Origin: Ectothiorhodospira marina
GTDB lineage: Bacteria > Pseudomonadota > Gammaproteobacteria > Ectothiorhodospirales > Ectothiorhodospiraceae
Reading direction: 5' to 3'
Assembly (NCBI RefSeq): GCF_900109495.1
Contig: NZ_FOAA01000010.1
Span: forward strand, 61,741 to 125,740
DNA: 64,000 bases
Shown: one piece after another, positions 46,857-54,583 of the stretch
Position numbering within the stretch: the stretch's first letter is position 1
Layout of the letters: every line of letters begins with the position of its first letter
Notes under the pieces: generated by a model
Told to the model about the DNA's origin: nothing
The model's input: only the letters and a program-made list of their open reading frames with translations
Database searches by the model: none
Made by a program: the position numbers and the translations under genes

Positions 46857-46884
46857 TTGCACAACATGCTGTACGTGTTATTCT
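46857..46884 (+). promoter_or_regulatory. Predicted sigma70 promoter of yefM-yoeB with autoregulatory dyad
   Basis: TTGCAC (46857-46862) and TATTCT (46879-46884) are spaced 16 bases apart. A dyad of TGTACG (46870-46875) and CGTACA (46897-46902) overlaps and follows the -10 element. YefM repressors are known to bind TGTACA-type sites, so autorepression is likely. Confidence 0.5.
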
Positions 46885-46919
46885 TGTCCAATATACCGTA
46901 CAACCAGAGCAGGTCCCAC

Positions 46920-47174
46920 ATGAGAGTCATCAGCTTCTCGGAGGCCAGAAGCAAGCTAAAAAGTGTGTTGGATCAAGTCGTGAGCGACGCTGATTACACG
47001 ATCATCACACGCAGGGACGCAGAAGATGCCGTGGTCATGTCGCTGGATCAGTTCAACGGCCTCATGGAAACGGTCCATCTACTCAAGAGCCCTGCCAACG
47101 CTGCGCATCTGTCGAAATCCATCAAGCAATACCGTGCGGGCAAGACGAAACAGCATGAGCTCACGGATGATTGA
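46920..47174 (+). CDS. yefM: Antitoxin of YefM (Phd/YefM) family
   Basis: The 84-residue protein has the YefM N-terminal dimer and DNA-binding fold (MRVISFSEARSKLKSVLDQV, then DYTIITRRDAEDAVVMSLDQ) and a charged C-terminal toxin-neutralising tail. The next gene, a YoeB toxin, overlaps it by 8 bases. The complex is expected to bind its own promoter. Confidence 0.93.
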   Translation: MRVISFSEARSKLKSVLDQVVSDADYTIITRRDAEDAVVMSLDQFNGLMETVHLLKSPANAAHLSKSIKQYRAGKTKQHELTDD

Positions 47175-47430
47175 GCTCCTTTCATGGACCACGGAGGCTT
47201 GGTCTGATTATCTCCATTGGCAAACCCAAGGCAGAAAAACCCTCAAACGTATCAACAAGATCATCCGAGACACTCAGAGATCCCCGTTTGAGGGCATTGG
47301 CAAACCAGAACCCTTGAAAGAGAACCTGGCAGGCTTTTGGTCCAGACGCATCGATGACACCCATCGATTGGTCTATACAGTCGATGGCCATCAACTCATC
47401 ATCGTTTCCTGCCGCTACCATTACGAATAG
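47167..47430 (+). CDS. yoeB: mRNA-interferase toxin YoeB
   Basis: YoeB is a RelE-fold endoribonuclease that cuts mRNA in the ribosomal A site. From the ATG at 47167 the protein is 87 residues, near the usual 84. The family-typical GIGKPEPLKENLAGFWSRRI, HRLVYTVDG and C-terminal CRYHYE contain the expected catalytic Glu, Arg and His. An in-frame ATG at 47155 would add four residues. Confidence 0.93.
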   Translation: MIELLSWTTEAWSDYLHWQTQGRKTLKRINKIIRDTQRSPFEGIGKPEPLKENLAGFWSRRIDDTHRLVYTVDGHQLIIVSCRYHYE

Positions 47431-47465
47431 ATTTCACACCGGACCCAGCCCCGGGGCCACCTTCT

Positions 47466-48011
47466 TCAGAACAACTCGATATCATCATCCCTGGATGATG
47501 GCTCTGAGAGCTTGAGGGCCTCTTCGATACTGGCACCGGCCAGCATGGCGTCGAACATGGCCCGATCCGCCTCGTTGGTGTACTTGGCGCGGATCGCGCT
47601 TTGCAGACCACTCCACTCGTAGGGGTTGTACAGCCGCCTGGAGTCGGACACCAGTTCCGCCAGCCCCTCAAGGCTGTTGCCAATGTGGCTGAGACGCTGG
47701 GAGAGTCGGTCGTAGAACTGGAACGCCACGATGGCGTCGGACATGCTGGACTCCACGGCGCTGCAGTTCTCCAGGATACTTTGTTTCTCCTGGCTATCTT
47801 CCAGGCCATCGGCGGCCGCGTGGATCACCTGGGTCTTCCCCACCATATGGGTGAAGGACGCAGTCAGGGTTTCGACGGAGTCATTGCCATCGCGCATGGT
47901 CCGCTCGATCTGCGCCACCGCCAGTTGCAGCATCATCACGGTCTCGCGCACCTGGCTCCAGTCCAGATCCGGTCGCGCAGCAGTGGACGGTGTCTCGGGA
48001 AGATCGGGCAT
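47466..48011 (-). CDS. Helical protein of unknown function, possibly CheZ-like
   Basis: I do not recognise a named family with certainty. The 181-residue protein appears fully helical, with a long coiled-coil-like stretch (about 20-125). The segment SDAIVAFQFYDRLSQRLSHI (near 90-109) recalls the helix of CheZ-type phosphatases with its aromatic-polar pattern. The C-terminus, SSRDDDIELF, is an acidic tail with hydrophobic end, as in proteins that bind CheY-like partners. It is convergent to yoeB and divergent from the tRNA gene. Confidence 0.45.
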   Translation of the reverse strand: MPDLPETPSTAARPDLDWSQVRETVMMLQLAVAQIERTMRDGNDSVETLTASFTHMVGKTQVIHAAADGLEDSQEKQSILENCSAVESSMSDAIVAFQFYDRLSQRLSHIGNSLEGLAELVSDSRRLYNPYEWSGLQSAIRAKYTNEADRAMFDAMLAGASIEEALKLSEPSSRDDDIELF

Positions 48012-48168
48012 GTGGCTCCTCGACAGGGTTTGCGTGGTTTTCTGGCAGTATTGCCCCCACGCTGCAAACGGTCAACACGCGGGCATCAAGGAACCACCCG
48101 AAAATTTCTCCTCTCCTGGACTTGACGCGGGGGGCCAGGATGACCATAATGCGCGCTTCCAATTCAGC

Positions 48169-48245
48169 GCGCCCGTAGCTCAGCTGGATAGAGTACCTGG
48201 CTACGAACCAGGTGGTCGGAGGTTCGAATCCTTCCGGGCGCGCCA
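48169..48245 (+). tRNA. tRNA-Arg (anticodon ACG)
   Basis: The 77-base gene folds into a complete cloverleaf. The acceptor stem GCGCCCG pairs with CGGGCGC, the D arm is GCTC-AGCTGGATA-GAGT, the anticodon arm is CCTGG-CTACGAA-CCAGG with ACG at the centre, and the T arm is GGAGG-TTCGAAT-CCTTC. CCA is encoded. The ACG anticodon is read as ICG in bacteria. Confidence 0.97.
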
Positions 48246-48253
48246 TATAAATC

Positions 48254-48288
48254 AAAGGCTTAGCATCGACAAGGTGCTAGGCCTTTTT
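48254..48288 (+). terminator. Rho-independent terminator of tRNA-Arg
   Basis: Positions 48254-48267 (AAAGGCTTAGCATC) pair with 48273-48286 (GGTGCTAGGCCTTT) through 14 pairs, two of them G-U, around loop GACAA, followed by a T run. Confidence 0.85.
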
Positions 48289-48355
48289 CGTTTTTGGCCG
48301 AAATTCAAAAATTACTCCCACTTTTACCCACCATCCCGAGATCGCCTGCAAGGAA

Positions 48356-51300
48356 TCACTGATCTCCGTGACCCAAAACCCGACTCTCCACTGATCGCCC
48401 CGCCAGCAACTTCAAAATCAGCAACGCGAACTCCCTCCCGGCCTTCTCATCCTCCAGCACCGGCAGGCTGAGCTTTTCATGGTCGCTCAGGGCATCCAGT
48501 ACCGCATCGGTGACCTTCCTGGGGAACAGGCCGTGCATCACCTGGGCCTCGCTGTGGCTGCGCACCTGGGCCATCACCGACGCATCCCGCTCGATGCGGT
48601 CGGCAATGCCATTGGCGAAGTGCAGCTTGTCGTCGTCGCTGACTTCGGCGCCGTAGAGGTCGTTGAGCCTTTCGATGATCTCGTCCAGGCGCTGCTTCTC
48701 CGGATCGTGCGGTTTTCCGGAACCCACCTCGCTGACCGGCTTGAGGCCGTAATCCCCGTCTGAATCCTCCAGGCGCAGGCGCTTTTCCTCGCGCTTGGTC
48801 AGGCGGTAGTGGGTCAGTTCCAGCTCGCTGACGTCGATGGCGTCATCATCCAGCAGTCGGTCCAAGCGCAGCAGCGGGTGGAGGTGACGGGCGAACACGC
48901 ACAGCTGTTCCAATTCGGTGTCGTCGAAGGTGACGATCTGGCTGAGGAATTCATAGGTGCGCACGAAACTGGCCAGGTTCTTGCGGAACAAATCCAGCTC
49001 GTCGCGGGTGGTACCGGCATCCTTGAGCTCCTGCTCGGCGCGTTTCAGCCCCTTGTCGTCGCCGTTGCGCTCGGCCTGGTCACGGGCCTCCCGCCAGGTG
49101 TGCTGTTGGTCCAGAATGGCCTGATAGCGTTGCCGGAACCGCTCCTGGGCCGGGCGGCAGTGGTAACTGAGACTGGCTGCCGGGGCCTTTGGGTCGAAGA
49201 AGGCCCGGGCAAAGCCCGCCACCTCGGGCCACTGGTAGATGCCGCTGGCATCCAGGCTGCGCTGCAGGTCAAACACCACCTGGGGATCGGACACGTCCGC
49301 CAGTTCGGCCTTGCGGTAATAGGGGGCGAAGGCCTCCAGCACCTCCTGGGCATCGTTGAAAAAATCCAGGATGAAGGTCTGCTTGCCGGGGAACAGTCGG
49401 TTCAGGCGGGAGAGGGTCTGTACGCAGTCCACGCCTTGCAGCTTCTTGTCCACGTACATGGCGCACAGCTTGGGCTGATCGAAACCGGTCTGGAACTTGT
49501 TGGCGGCGATCATCACGTTGTACTCGTCGGTGTCGAACGCCCTGGCCAGGTCGCGGCCCTTCAGCCCTGGGTTGAGCAGGGTACTGGTCTCGGTCACCTC
49601 CTCAGGGATCTCCTCATCGGGCGGCACACTGCCGGAGAAGGCCACCATGGGGTGAACATCCTCGTAGCCCTGGTCTTGGATGTAGCGGCCCATGGCCAGC
49701 TGGTAGCGCACCGCCTCCTGACGGCTGGCGGTGACCACCATGGCCTTGGCCTGGCCATCCAGCAGATGACGCACGTTGTCGCGGAAGTGTTCGACGATCA
49801 CCTCCACCCGCTGGGCGATGTTGTAGGGGTGCAGGCGCACCCACCGGGCCAGGGTGCGCGAGGCCTTTTTGGAATCCACCTCATGGTCTTCCCCATCGGG
49901 ATGGGCCAGTTTCCAGGCAGTGCTGTAGGTCACGTAGTTGCGCAGCACGTCCAGGATGAAACCCTCCTCAATGGCCTGGCGCATGGAGTACAGGTGAAAC
50001 GGCTCGGGTTTGTTGTCCGCCGATGAGGGGCGATCCGGGTCCGGTGGCCGACCGAACAGTTCCAGGGTCCGGGCCTTGGGGGTGGCGGTGAAGGCGTAAT
50101 AGCTGATGCGCTCACTGGGGCGACGCGAGGCCACGGCGGCGTCCAGCATGGCCTCGGCACTGATCTCGCCGGTATCGTCCTCCACCACCTTTCCCGCCGC
50201 CGCCAGCAAAGCCTTGAGCTTGCTGGCGGAACTGCCGGTCTGGGAGGAATGGGCCTCATCGGCAATCACCGCATAGTGGCCCTGGGCCAGCTTGGGGCGC
50301 TTGTCCAGGGCATCGAACAGGGCAGGAAAGGTCTGCAGGGTGACGATGATGATGCGGGTGTGGTTGGCCAGGGCCTCGGCCAGCTGCTCCGACTTGCTCT
50401 GACTGCCGATGTCCCGGGTGATGGGGCAGACCACGCCGTGGGCATGCTCGAACTGGTAGATGGTTTCCTGCAGCTGACTGTCCAGCACCGTGCGGTCGGT
50501 GACCACGATCACCGAGTTGAACAGCTTGCGGACTCCATCCCTGGAGTCCGCCCTTCGGGCCAGCCTGCGGCTGTCCAAATCCGTTCCCGACGGATTTGTT
50601 GTGCCGTCCTCGGCGTAGAGGTTGGCCAACTGGTGAGCGGTCCAGGCGATGGAGTTGGATTTGCCCGAACCGGCGCTGTGCTGTACCAGATAACGCCGTC
50701 CCGGCCCCTCGGCCCGGGTGGCCTCAATCAGCCGGTTGACCACCTCCCACTGGTGGTAACGGGGGAAGATCAGTGACTCCTTGGTCTGGCGGCGGCCATG
50801 GAAGTCCTCCTCGGTCTCTTGCTCCAGGTGCAGGAAGCGGCCGATGATCTTCAGCCAGGCCTCCGGGGCGAAGACATCTTCCCACAGGTAGGCGGTGGCA
50901 TAGCTTTGCGCATCGGCGGGTGGCGGATTGCCTGCCCCGCCCTCCTCCGTGCCCCGGTTGAAGGGCAGGAAACCGGTGTCCTTGCCAGCCAGCCGGGTGG
51001 TCATGGCCACCTCGGCCTGGCTGACGGCGAAATGGACCAGGGCGCCGCGCTTGAAGGTGAGCAAAGGTTCCGGCTTGCGGGTCACTGGGTCTTTCACCGG
51101 CCGGTCCTTGCGATACTGACGCTTGGCGTTCTCCACCGTCTGCTTGAACTGGCTCTTGAGTTCCAGGGTGGCGGTAGGGATGCCGTTGACGAACAGCACC
51201 AGATCCAGGCGCGGGTCATAGCTCCCACTCCCCTGCCCTTTCTCGCGGGCATGGGGCGAATAGGACACCTCCGGCACCACCCGCAGGCGGTTGGCCCGGA

Positions 51301-51643
51301 AGCGGGCCAGGGAATCCGGGTTCATGCCGTGGTCGGGCTGGAAGCTGCACAGATCGAACTTGACGCCCGGCACCTTGAAGCCATGGCGCAGCACCTCCAG
51401 GGTGCCGGCCCGCTCCAGTTCACGGACCACCTTCTGCACCAACACCTTGTCCGGGGCCTGGGGATTGGCCTTGCAGAACTTTTCCCAGCGCTCGGGCCAG
51501 GCGTCCTGGATGTATCCCAGCAGATCCTCGGTGTAGAGGGCCGAGGCCCGGTCATAGCCGCTGGCAGTGCCGACTTTCCAGCCGCCCGACTCCATGGCAT
51601 TGATGATGTCCTGCTGAAACTGGGTTTCGCGGCTGTCGGCCAT
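48356..51643 (-). CDS. hsdR: Type I restriction enzyme subunit R, HsdR
   Basis: HsdR is the DNA-translocating and cutting subunit of a type I restriction enzyme. In the 1095 residues the N-terminal PD-(D/E)xK nuclease is seen as YDPRLDLVLFVNGIPTATLE followed by LKS (near 142-164). The motor has Walker A VQHSAGSGKSNSIAWTAHQL (about 325-344), motif II VIADEAHSSQTGSS, and motif III AFTATPKARTLELFG. The C-terminal helical domain that binds HsdM follows. It is the last gene of the locus, separated from hsdS by a truncated fic gene. Confidence 0.94.
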   Translation of the reverse strand: MADSRETQFQQDIINAMESGGWKVGTASGYDRASALYTEDLLGYIQDAWPERWEKFCKANPQAPDKVLVQKVVRELERAGTLEVLRHGFKVPGVKFDLCSFQPDHGMNPDSLARFRANRLRVVPEVSYSPHAREKGQGSGSYDPRLDLVLFVNGIPTATLELKSQFKQTVENAKRQYRKDRPVKDPVTRKPEPLLTFKRGALVHFAVSQAEVAMTTRLAGKDTGFLPFNRGTEEGGAGNPPPADAQSYATAYLWEDVFAPEAWLKIIGRFLHLEQETEEDFHGRRQTKESLIFPRYHQWEVVNRLIEATRAEGPGRRYLVQHSAGSGKSNSIAWTAHQLANLYAEDGTTNPSGTDLDSRRLARRADSRDGVRKLFNSVIVVTDRTVLDSQLQETIYQFEHAHGVVCPITRDIGSQSKSEQLAEALANHTRIIIVTLQTFPALFDALDKRPKLAQGHYAVIADEAHSSQTGSSASKLKALLAAAGKVVEDDTGEISAEAMLDAAVASRRPSERISYYAFTATPKARTLELFGRPPDPDRPSSADNKPEPFHLYSMRQAIEEGFILDVLRNYVTYSTAWKLAHPDGEDHEVDSKKASRTLARWVRLHPYNIAQRVEVIVEHFRDNVRHLLDGQAKAMVVTASRQEAVRYQLAMGRYIQDQGYEDVHPMVAFSGSVPPDEEIPEEVTETSTLLNPGLKGRDLARAFDTDEYNVMIAANKFQTGFDQPKLCAMYVDKKLQGVDCVQTLSRLNRLFPGKQTFILDFFNDAQEVLEAFAPYYRKAELADVSDPQVVFDLQRSLDASGIYQWPEVAGFARAFFDPKAPAASLSYHCRPAQERFRQRYQAILDQQHTWREARDQAERNGDDKGLKRAEQELKDAGTTRDELDLFRKNLASFVRTYEFLSQIVTFDDTELEQLCVFARHLHPLLRLDRLLDDDAIDVSELELTHYRLTKREEKRLRLEDSDGDYGLKPVSEVGSGKPHDPEKQRLDEIIERLNDLYGAEVSDDDKLHFANGIADRIERDASVMAQVRSHSEAQVMHGLFPRKVTDAVLDALSDHEKLSLPVLEDEKAGREFALLILKLLAGRSVESRVLGHGDQ

Positions 51644-51791
51644 AAATTTCCCTGCAAATCAGGCATTGTTCGTCTTAGCCTACCAACCCGCGCCGCAATG
51701 CTCCGCCAATAGCCGCATAGCGGTTTAGGGGGTGGTGAAGCGGCGCATGGCGCGGAGCGCCATCACTCCTGTCAGGTCGATGCTGGCGCCG

Positions 51792-51882
51792 GCCTTACAC
51801 AAGAAGGCCTATATGTAAAGATAATGACCCTTAATTTACACAAGAGAAATCCTGCATCAATTCAGGCCCCTGTGCCTTACAC
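51792..51882. repeat. Possible deletion scar: GCCTTACAC direct repeats
   Basis: GCCTTACAC occurs at 51792-51800 and 51874-51882. Between them is an AT-rich stretch with a TGTAAA / TTTACA inverted pair. The right copy falls exactly where the fic reading frame loses similarity to its family. This may be a worn insertion-sequence end or a recombination scar. Confidence 0.4.
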
Positions 51883-52336
51883 GGAGCTCCCCGGGTGACT
51901 TGTGCTCACCACGCACGCCCTGCATCAGGATGGCATGGGTGTGCTTGAGCAGCCGATTGGATAGGGGTAGACGCTCCAGTTCCTCGACCGCTTCGTTGAT
52001 CGCCTGGACGTAGTTCTGCACCTCCTGCCAGTCATCACGCTTTTCGGGGGCGAGCTGGCTGCTGTCCAGTACTGCCTCGTCCATTTCGGTCTGGGTGCCC
52101 TCGATACGGGACGAGTTGTTGGCCTCCTTGGTGATGTGCATCTGAATGAACAGGTCCACATCCGGCACGATCAGGGTGAAGGCATCCAGCTCGGCCAGCG
52201 CCCGGGAAGCCCGCTCCAGCAGGGTGTTGATCTGCGGGTCTTCCCAACTCCATTCGTGGTTCACGGTGACCGGGCTGAAGCTCTTGTACTGGTACTGCGG
52301 CACCCAGCGCCCGGCCTCGAAGGTTTCAAACTTCAT
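51857..52336 (-). pseudogene. Truncated Fic-family gene (N-terminal domain only)
   Basis: The 159 residues match the N-terminal domain of Fic adenylyltransferases, including the inhibitory-type motif NSSRIEGTQTEMDE and the following DWQEVQNYVQAINEAVEEL and HKSPGELR. Family proteins continue for about 200 more residues with the catalytic HPFxxGNGR loop. Here the frame reads seven unrelated residues after GELR and stops. No catalytic motif is seen in the 210 bases downstream. Translation may still occur: AAGGAGG lies 6 bases before the ATG. It follows hsdS by 16 bases. Confidence 0.8.
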
Positions 52337-52352
52337 CAATCGCCTCCTTGCC

Positions 52353-53720
52353 TTAGCCGTAGGTGGCCCGCGTCTCAGCGGCCATCAATATCTCAGACTG
52401 CCTGGATTGCTGGTCGGCCTGCCAACCGCGCACGTCGATCTTGCCGGTGACGGCGGCGGAGATGAGGGCGGAGCGGCGTTCGTTAAGTATTCGCATATGT
52501 CGGACAGTCTCTTGCTCAAGAGCTGCAAAATCAGCTTCTCTCTTTTCAAGCTCATGAACAATGCGATCCTGTTCCGAGTCAGGGGGTAAGGGAATCCAAA
52601 GCTCTCTAATAGCGCCTTGTCCAATATTGAGCATTGAACTGCTTGCGCCGGTCGCTTGCAATTCGATCTGATGTCGGACACCTTTCCCGAAAAGATATAC
52701 GACCGCATATCGAGACCTACAGATCCGTTGATGTAAACGCACGACAAAAATTTTATCGCTAGCCATTAGCTTTGGGTAATCCATTGGTACATGTGCTGCG
52801 CTACCTACGAGGTCTCGGGTGTTTGCACGTGAGATAAGCAGGTCATCTTTACGTATCGAGAGTTCGGGGCGAGGTTCTAAGTTATCCGGAAGGCGCTTGT
52901 TTTCAGTGGGATCAAACACACCATAGTTCACACAACCCACTTTTAGCACGCCCCACTCATCAAGCGTTTCTGCTTGGTCACCATCACATTGGGGACTCCA
53001 GCCCTGTTCAAACTCGGCGATCAGATACTTAAACTTCACTACGTTCCAATGCGCCGGCACCTCCCCCAGCCACTCCACCCCGGAGTCCTTCATCGGCACA
53101 TCGGGATCAAGCCCCTTGGTGACGGCATGGGAGATCACCGCCTGGCGCTTCTCCTTGAGCAGTTCGATCAGGCGCTGCTGCTCCTCCACCAAGGCATCGA
53201 TGCGGGCGGTTTCGTGATCGAGGAAGGAATCTATGTGGTTTCTTTCATCATGCGGTGGCCATGCCAAGGGAATAGACATCATTCGGGATTGCGTCAACTT
53301 ATCTCTGGTAGAACCCTCGACGAAGTCGATATAGTTGGTTGCGTTAAGCCCATAGACAATTGATTTCACCCATGCACTATCGCCGGGACGAAGAACATGG
53401 ATATGGTTATTTGGCCATACAGGACCCGAAGAATGAAAAGCCACGGGCTTTCCAACATCAAAAAAAGGTGCTCCATCTTCCCCGAGAAGAACTAGCTCCT
53501 CATCAAAAATTGCTTCATCCACATAATCCATGATTTTATTTGCACCCCAGTAGGGAACAGAGCCTTGCTTGCTGTATCGCTCTACCCCATTAAGCGGAAT
53601 ACGTTGGCCATCAAGGCAAGTCACCAAATATTTAAGTTGCTTGACACCCCAATGCGCCGGCACTTCCCCCAGCCACTCCACGCCGGAGTCCTTGTATTCG
53701 GGATATTTCGGAAAACTCAT
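52353..53720 (-). CDS. hsdS: Type I restriction enzyme specificity subunit HsdS
   Basis: HsdS carries the two target-recognition domains that set the methylated and restricted sequence. In 455 residues, TRD1 spans about 24-160, the first conserved helix about 163-200 (ARIDALVEEQQRLIELLKEK), TRD2 about 226-385, and the second helix about 400-435. Each half starts with the same KDSGVEWLGEVPAHW (residues 10-24 and 211-225), encoded by nearly identical DNA. The base composition is clearly more AT-rich in the TRD segments than in neighbouring genes, as expected for exchanged TRDs. The start follows an hsdS-like fragment by 10 bases. Confidence 0.93.
   Translation of the reverse strand: MSFPKYPEYKDSGVEWLGEVPAHWGVKQLKYLVTCLDGQRIPLNGVERYSKQGSVPYWGANKIMDYVDEAIFDEELVLLGEDGAPFFDVGKPVAFHSSGPVWPNNHIHVLRPGDSAWVKSIVYGLNATNYIDFVEGSTRDKLTQSRMMSIPLAWPPHDERNHIDSFLDHETARIDALVEEQQRLIELLKEKRQAVISHAVTKGLDPDVPMKDSGVEWLGEVPAHWNVVKFKYLIAEFEQGWSPQCDGDQAETLDEWGVLKVGCVNYGVFDPTENKRLPDNLEPRPELSIRKDDLLISRANTRDLVGSAAHVPMDYPKLMASDKIFVVRLHQRICRSRYAVVYLFGKGVRHQIELQATGASSSMLNIGQGAIRELWIPLPPDSEQDRIVHELEKREADFAALEQETVRHMRILNERRSALISAAVTGKIDVRGWQADQQSRQSEILMAAETRATYG
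53046..53090. repeat. 45-bp repeat in hsdS, copy 2 (copy 1 at 53649-53693)
   Basis: The two 45-base segments that code for KDSGVEWLGEVPAHW differ at only a few positions although the flanking TRDs are unrelated. Such repeats permit domain exchange by homologous recombination. Confidence 0.8.
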
Positions 53721-53730
53721 TTACGATGCT

Positions 53731-53877
53731 CTAAAGATGAGACGGCAGGACAACTACCTGCCCGGCTGCAAATGTGCCAAAGAAGTAATCCCCCGATTTG
53801 AGCGTCACCAGAGCAGGCTGCGGGATAGGCTTGGGGGTGTTGTGGTGTTTGTAGCCGGGATATCTCGGAAAGCTCAT
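53731..53877 (-). pseudogene. Short ORF with hsdS-like start (MSFPRYPGYK), probable hsdS 5' remnant
   Basis: A 48-codon frame overlaps the hicB stop (ATGA) and begins MSFPRYPGYKHHNTPKPIPQ, clearly related to the hsdS start MSFPKYPEYK. After ten codons the similarity ends and the frame stops 10 bases before the real hsdS ATG. It looks like the first codons of a former or duplicated hsdS followed by foreign sequence. A small functional peptide cannot be excluded. Confidence 0.65.
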
Positions 53878-54284
53878 TTGGCACTACGCTCCAGCTCATG
53901 CAGGGCAGCTCGGGTCAGGAAGGCCGAGCGGCTCTTGATGCCGTGCAGGGTCACGTATTGATCAATCTGCTTCACCACCCGGCCAGGCAGGGTGACGTTA
54001 ACCTTTTCCGTTTTGCCCAGATAGGGGGTGATGTCGATCTCGACCAACCCCCATCCCCAGCCGGCGAACTCGGGGTTCTGGCGATGCTTGGCGATATTCC
54101 CGGGCATGGGAATCGCCTTCCCCGCCGAGGCGAGTTCTTCCAACTGGATATGCGCGACCTCGACGGCCATCTCGTAGGCCTGCTCAACAGTATCGCCGGC
54201 GGTGATCGCGCCGGGAATATCCGGGAACACGATGCCGGTGGCGGTGTGCTCGTCACCCCATTCGATGGCGATGGGATACTGCAT
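53874..54284 (-). CDS. hicB: HicB-family antitoxin
   Basis: The 136-residue protein has the HicB partial-RNaseH fold (QYPIAIEWGDEHTATGIVFP, then DTVEQAYEMAVEVAHIQLEE) and a C-terminal ribbon-helix-helix (VNVTLPGRVVKQIDQYVTLH and SRSAFLTRAALHELE) for DNA binding. It lies 37 bases after hicA and ends on the start codon of the hsdS fragment. Confidence 0.9.
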   Translation of the reverse strand: MQYPIAIEWGDEHTATGIVFPDIPGAITAGDTVEQAYEMAVEVAHIQLEELASAGKAIPMPGNIAKHRQNPEFAGWGWGLVEIDITPYLGKTEKVNVTLPGRVVKQIDQYVTLHGIKSRSAFLTRAALHELERSAK

Positions 54285-54321
54285 ACTCTCTCTCCTGCAT
54301 GAGTGAAGCCTGGACGCGGGG

Positions 54322-54504
54322 CTACTTCAGCCCGGCTTGCTTCATGATGCTGTTGACGGTGCCGATGGGCAGGTCTTTCTTCGGGTGTGGTACTGGAATC
54401 GATCCGGGCCTGGTTGGATGCTTGAAGACATGATGACTGCCCTTGATACGGTCGAGATACCAGCCGTCAGCTTCCAGTGCCTTGATCAGGTCTCTGCTCT
54501 GCAC
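54322..54504 (-). CDS. hicA: HicA-family toxin
   Basis: HicA is a double-stranded-RNA-binding-fold mRNA interferase. From the GTG at 54504 the product is 60 residues, the usual length, and reads QSRDLIKALEADGWYLDRIK, then GSHHVFKHPTRPGSIPVPHP with the catalytic His in GSHH, and ends NSIMKQAGLK. An in-frame ATG at 54540 would add 12 residues not found in the family. It is placed between hsdM and hsdS. Confidence 0.9.
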   Translation of the reverse strand: MQSRDLIKALEADGWYLDRIKGSHHVFKHPTRPGSIPVPHPKKDLPIGTVNSIMKQAGLK

Positions 54505-54583
54505 CGCCCTGCCCCTGTCCCAATACTGCCGTATGAACATACCTCTGGGGTTATTTTCCGTCAACGAAATGACAACCCATGCC

